A DNA stretch of 64,000 nucleotides from Pedobacter heparinus DSM 2366 (GTDB taxonomy: Bacteria > Bacteroidota > Bacteroidia > Sphingobacteriales > Sphingobacteriaceae): assembly GCF_000023825.1 (NCBI RefSeq), contig NC_013061.1, positions 2,666,001-2,730,000 on the forward strand. The letters are read 5' to 3'. Below are positions 61,319 through 64,000 of this stretch, in pieces (the first letter of the stretch is position 1; the number at the start of each line of letters is the position of its first letter). The notes beneath the pieces are model-generated. The model was not told where the DNA came from, searched no databases, and was given only the letters and a program-made list of their open reading frames with translations. Made by a program: the position numbers and the translations under genes.

Positions 61319-63757
61319 TTACTTTGTTTGTTCCCTATTTCTGTTCAGTTTAATTTTAATTTTGCCGTTCTCTCCATCGGTAGCCAGCAAATGTAGAACG
61401 ATCCCTTTCATACGTCTGGCTTTTTTCTCTTCTTTATCTGTAATATCTTCATCCTTTTTGGGGTTTCTTAGTGGTACATCTACCGCTATATTGGTACCAT
61501 TGCCAAAGGAATATATACCGGCAACATCCATATTTAACAAGCTGGAATTAATCTGCATAGGATTAATGGTAATCTGTTGTCCGCGAATGTCAAATCTGCC
61601 ATTCAGATTGGTGAACGTTATGTTATTAAGGTCCCTGAAAGGAAAAGCAAATTTGCCTACACTAATAACCGGATCAAAATTCAGCAGGGCACCTTTCTTT
61701 AAGTCGAAAATAACACTGCCACTCATAGAGTTGGCTACCAGTTTACCCTGGTCAGTAATACCACCCGAAATATTGGTCCTGGAGTTCAGAAAACCTCTTA
61801 AATTTTGGGATGTAAGGCTTTTTAATCCAAAATTATCAAAGGAATAGAAAAAATTTCTGATGTCTACATTGCTTAGTGTAGTATTTATTGTAAACCTGTT
61901 AATTGAGCCTTTCTGACTAATGTTTCCATTTAATTTAAGTAAGCCACCAGCGTGCCTTACACTTACATTTTTAATGGCAATGCCCAATTCAGAAAGCAGC
62001 AGATCTGCATTGGCATTGGTAGCTAAAAATTTATTGTAATATACCTTGTCAACGCTTACATTCATATTAACATTACTTTTCTCGAAAACCTCATTCAGGT
62101 CTTCCGAAAAAGTGCTCTTACCGGCGTTTCTTTTTTTTACTACGCGAGCAGGTTTTCTGCTGCCTAAAAAACCAATAAATTCACCCAAATGTATTTCAGG
62201 ACTACGTACCTTCCAGTTCAAAAGTATCTTTTCCGGTGCGGTATAATACAGGTTCAAAAAGTTGCGGATGCTCCCATCCATAAAGACAATACTTTTTCCA
62301 CTTTGCAGGCGGATATTTTTAATAAAAAGATCGTTGTTGGTGAAATTAAGCAGAATAGCTGTATTATTGAACCTGAGCTTTCTGGGTACATAACTTACAT
62401 CGGCATTTTTAATATCAATTGATCCGGAAACCAATGGTTTAGTTAATTTGAAATTTACAATATCAGCGCTATAAGCCAGGTTAACATTCGCAGTCCCCTT
62501 GCCAAACTTTAAAGTTTCGTCTCCAACAACATTGTTTAGTTTTGAAATGTCAAATTGTGATTTAAAAATCCCGCTTGCAATGGGCTTATCCAGATTGACC
62601 ACAAAAGCAGTGTCAATTGAAAATGGAATTTCTTTATAGTTTCCTTTAAAATTATACAGTTTGATGGCAGAATTTGCATCTGTAAAATCATTCCCTTTTA
62701 CGTAATTATTAGTAAATACTCCATTAAAATTACACTTATCTACTACCCCTCCCGGTGTGGTCAGCACATTGTCCTTAACAATTGCCTCTACATAAATTAA
62801 CGGATCGCCACCCGGGCCCATATTTCCTTTAAGCAAACATTTGGCATAAATGGGCCTGTCCAGGTTAAACATATTCAGTTTCGAGGTTATATTTGGTGCC
62901 AGCAAAGCTGATGCATTACGCCATAAGATAGCCGGTGCCTCAATGTTAATGGTAAACTCAGTATTCTCCTTTGAAGTATCAAATTTAGCACCAATAATAA
63001 AGGGGTCTGTGCCAATGTTTAGCTTATTGGGAGCAACGGTTACTATTCCACTATTATCATCATAATTAATCTTAAAAGGGCCTTCAAGCAACTTATCCTT
63101 TATAAAGCTACCGCGTCGTGTATTAAAGGCCAAACTTTTGGCCAGCAGTTTCAATTTAAGATCTGCTTCCCAGCCACCTAACAGTTTATAATCAACTTTT
63201 GCCTTAAGCTCATCAACCACAAACTGAAAAAGCTTGTGCCCTTTTTGATTGTTTACTACAAAATCTACATTGTTCAGGGTAATTTTTCTGATTTCCGCTG
63301 GCGAGGATCCTCTTTCATTAGTTTGTTTCTGTTGCTTATTCTTTTTAAATACGGCTGTATTGGTATAACCATTACTGTCTGTAAATAAATAAATTGTAGC
63401 ATTGTTGATTCCTACTTTTTCTATATCAATGGCCCCTCTTAAAAGTCCCATTATATTTACTGCTATATCAAAATCCTTGGCTTCAAGTAAATTGTGCCGA
63501 TGCAAATTCCACAGGCTGTCCCTCAAAACTACATTTCTCAAACTGAGTGAAACCCCCGGAAACCCTTTTAAGAAGGTAGGATCCATACTTTCAATGGTCA
63601 TTTTTCCGTTCAGGTTTTTGTTAAGCCGCTCTGTAACGGTAATCAGCAGACTTTTTTTATTCGCATTTACATAAACAGCCAATGCCACATAGATAAGCAG
63701 GACTAATCCAATAATTGCAGCAAATACGATCAGTGTTATTTTAGACCAGCGGGGCAT
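61319..63757 (-). CDS. AsmA-family inner-membrane-anchored protein
   Basis: An 812-residue protein with one N-terminal helix (ITLIVFAAIIGLVLLIYVALAVYVN) followed by the AsmA start KKSLLITVTERLNKNLNGKMTIESMD. A long beta-rich body resembles lipid-transfer proteins with repeated grooves. The C-terminal AsmA_2-like part (SNVDIRNFFYSFDNFGLKSLTSQNLRGFLNSRTNISGGITDQGKL) is clear. Such proteins span the periplasm and are linked to phospholipid transport and outer membrane homeostasis. It ends in a basic tail. The gene stands alone; promoter and neighbours give no more detail. Confidence 0.9.
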   Translation of the reverse strand: MPRWSKITLIVFAAIIGLVLLIYVALAVYVNANKKSLLITVTERLNKNLNGKMTIESMDPTFLKGFPGVSLSLRNVVLRDSLWNLHRHNLLEAKDFDIAVNIMGLLRGAIDIEKVGINNATIYLFTDSNGYTNTAVFKKNKQQKQTNERGSSPAEIRKITLNNVDFVVNNQKGHKLFQFVVDELKAKVDYKLLGGWEADLKLKLLAKSLAFNTRRGSFIKDKLLEGPFKINYDDNSGIVTVAPNKLNIGTDPFIIGAKFDTSKENTEFTINIEAPAILWRNASALLAPNITSKLNMFNLDRPIYAKCLLKGNMGPGGDPLIYVEAIVKDNVLTTPGGVVDKCNFNGVFTNNYVKGNDFTDANSAIKLYNFKGNYKEIPFSIDTAFVVNLDKPIASGIFKSQFDISKLNNVVGDETLKFGKGTANVNLAYSADIVNFKLTKPLVSGSIDIKNADVSYVPRKLRFNNTAILLNFTNNDLFIKNIRLQSGKSIVFMDGSIRNFLNLYYTAPEKILLNWKVRSPEIHLGEFIGFLGSRKPARVVKKRNAGKSTFSEDLNEVFEKSNVNMNVSVDKVYYNKFLATNANADLLLSELGIAIKNVSVRHAGGLLKLNGNISQKGSINRFTINTTLSNVDIRNFFYSFDNFGLKSLTSQNLRGFLNSRTNISGGITDQGKLVANSMSGSVIFDLKKGALLNFDPVISVGKFAFPFRDLNNITFTNLNGRFDIRGQQITINPMQINSSLLNMDVAGIYSFGNGTNIAVDVPLRNPKKDEDITDKEEKKARRMKGIVLHLLATDGENGKIKIKLNRNREQTK

Positions 63758-63890
63758 TTTCTTGTATTAAAAGGTTAGCTAAATAATAATTGCTTGCAAT
63801 TTGAATCTTATAGTTTTGTTCAATTATTATACCAAATAATCTATACAAACTTATCAACCTCTTTAAATATACAAATAAATACAGCCGAAA

Positions 63891-63927
63891 TAAAATAGGC
63901 AGCACCACAATGGTACTGCCTATTTTA
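63891..63927. terminator. Strong stem-loop terminator near the right edge
   Basis: TAAAATAGGCAG-C-ACC (63891-63906) pairs with GGT-A-CTGCCTATTTTA (63912-63927), with one internal C-A mismatch and A/T-rich ends on both sides. It follows, on the minus strand, the stop of the partial gene at 63945. Confidence 0.85.
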
Positions 63928-63944
63928 TAGCTTGGATCAGCTCG

Positions 63945-64000
63945 TTACAAGCCTAACGCATGACTGGTCTGTGTTCTGATATTTTCTGTTAACTGCGGAT
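63945..64000 (-). CDS. 3' end of an unidentified gene entering from the right
   Basis: Reading leftward, the last bases encode PQLTENIRTQTSHALGL and a TAA at 63945-63947. The strong hairpin 18 bases past the stop supports this as a real gene end rather than a chance frame. Too little remains to identify the product. Confidence 0.5.
   Translation of the reverse strand, partial: PQLTENIRTQTSHALGL

Overview
The window is chromosomal DNA of a Bacteroidota bacterium, most likely a Sphingobacteriaceae member of the Pedobacter type. The evidence is a SusC/SusD pair with surface lipoproteins, weak or absent Shine-Dalgarno sequences, and Bacteroidota-style housekeeping genes: a long PLP-fold III arginine decarboxylase, an AsmA-like giant, and TAnnTTTG promoter elements. 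I saw no rRNA, tRNA, CRISPR array, insertion sequence or phage gene.

Region 1 (1-22675, all on the minus strand) is a polysaccharide utilization locus for a rhamnose-containing, probably acetylated and uronate-containing glycan. Downstream of susC-susD lie two surface lipoproteins and an edge-truncated enzyme of unknown family. Upstream is an enzyme operon: a propeller-like lipoprotein, an SGNH/sialate-type acetylesterase, two GH105 unsaturated-uronyl hydrolases, a GH106 and a GH78-like alpha-L-rhamnosidase, a GH71/GH99-like barrel with a CBM9-like tail, and a full-length paralogue of the unknown enzyme.

Region 2 (22836-29597, minus strand) holds an AraC regulator, a FucP-like sugar symporter, two SDR dehydrogenases, an SMP-30 lactonase and an IlvD/Edd sugar-acid dehydratase. 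This set fits a non-phosphorylating route for the deoxysugar released by region 1, with L-rhamnose as the best guess. About 170 bp of promoter, leader and first codons of the second SDR gene recur, decayed, upstream of susC. This ties the two regions together by duplication and probably by shared control.

Region 3 (30101-36996) is housekeeping: mnmE, an AI-2E family exporter, argS, arginase and a divergently transcribed arginine decarboxylase.

Region 4 (37330-46088, plus strand) is the most striking part. It is a compact operon encoding a degenerate-FHA protein, a 32-residue membrane peptide, a membrane PP2C phosphatase, a single 1329-residue SEDS glycosyltransferase-transpeptidase fusion, an FHA protein and a membrane Ser/Thr kinase. 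The order parallels the actinobacterial fhaA-fhaB-pstP-rodA-pbpA-pknA-pknB cluster, but the enzymes are fused and the sensor domains differ. I infer a phospho-regulated peptidoglycan synthesis module.

Region 5 (46147-63757) carries a small heat-shock protein, a thioesterase, folB, a glutaryl-CoA-type dehydrogenase, a DUF3857/transglutaminase membrane protein, an SRPBCC protein, lysA and lysC with a small membrane-protein gene between them, a phosphohexomutase, a PAS histidine kinase and response regulator, proB-proA, an OsmC protein and an AsmA-family protein. Several convergent pairs share strong stem-loop terminators that overlap their stop codons. The last bases contain the 3' end of another minus-strand gene.
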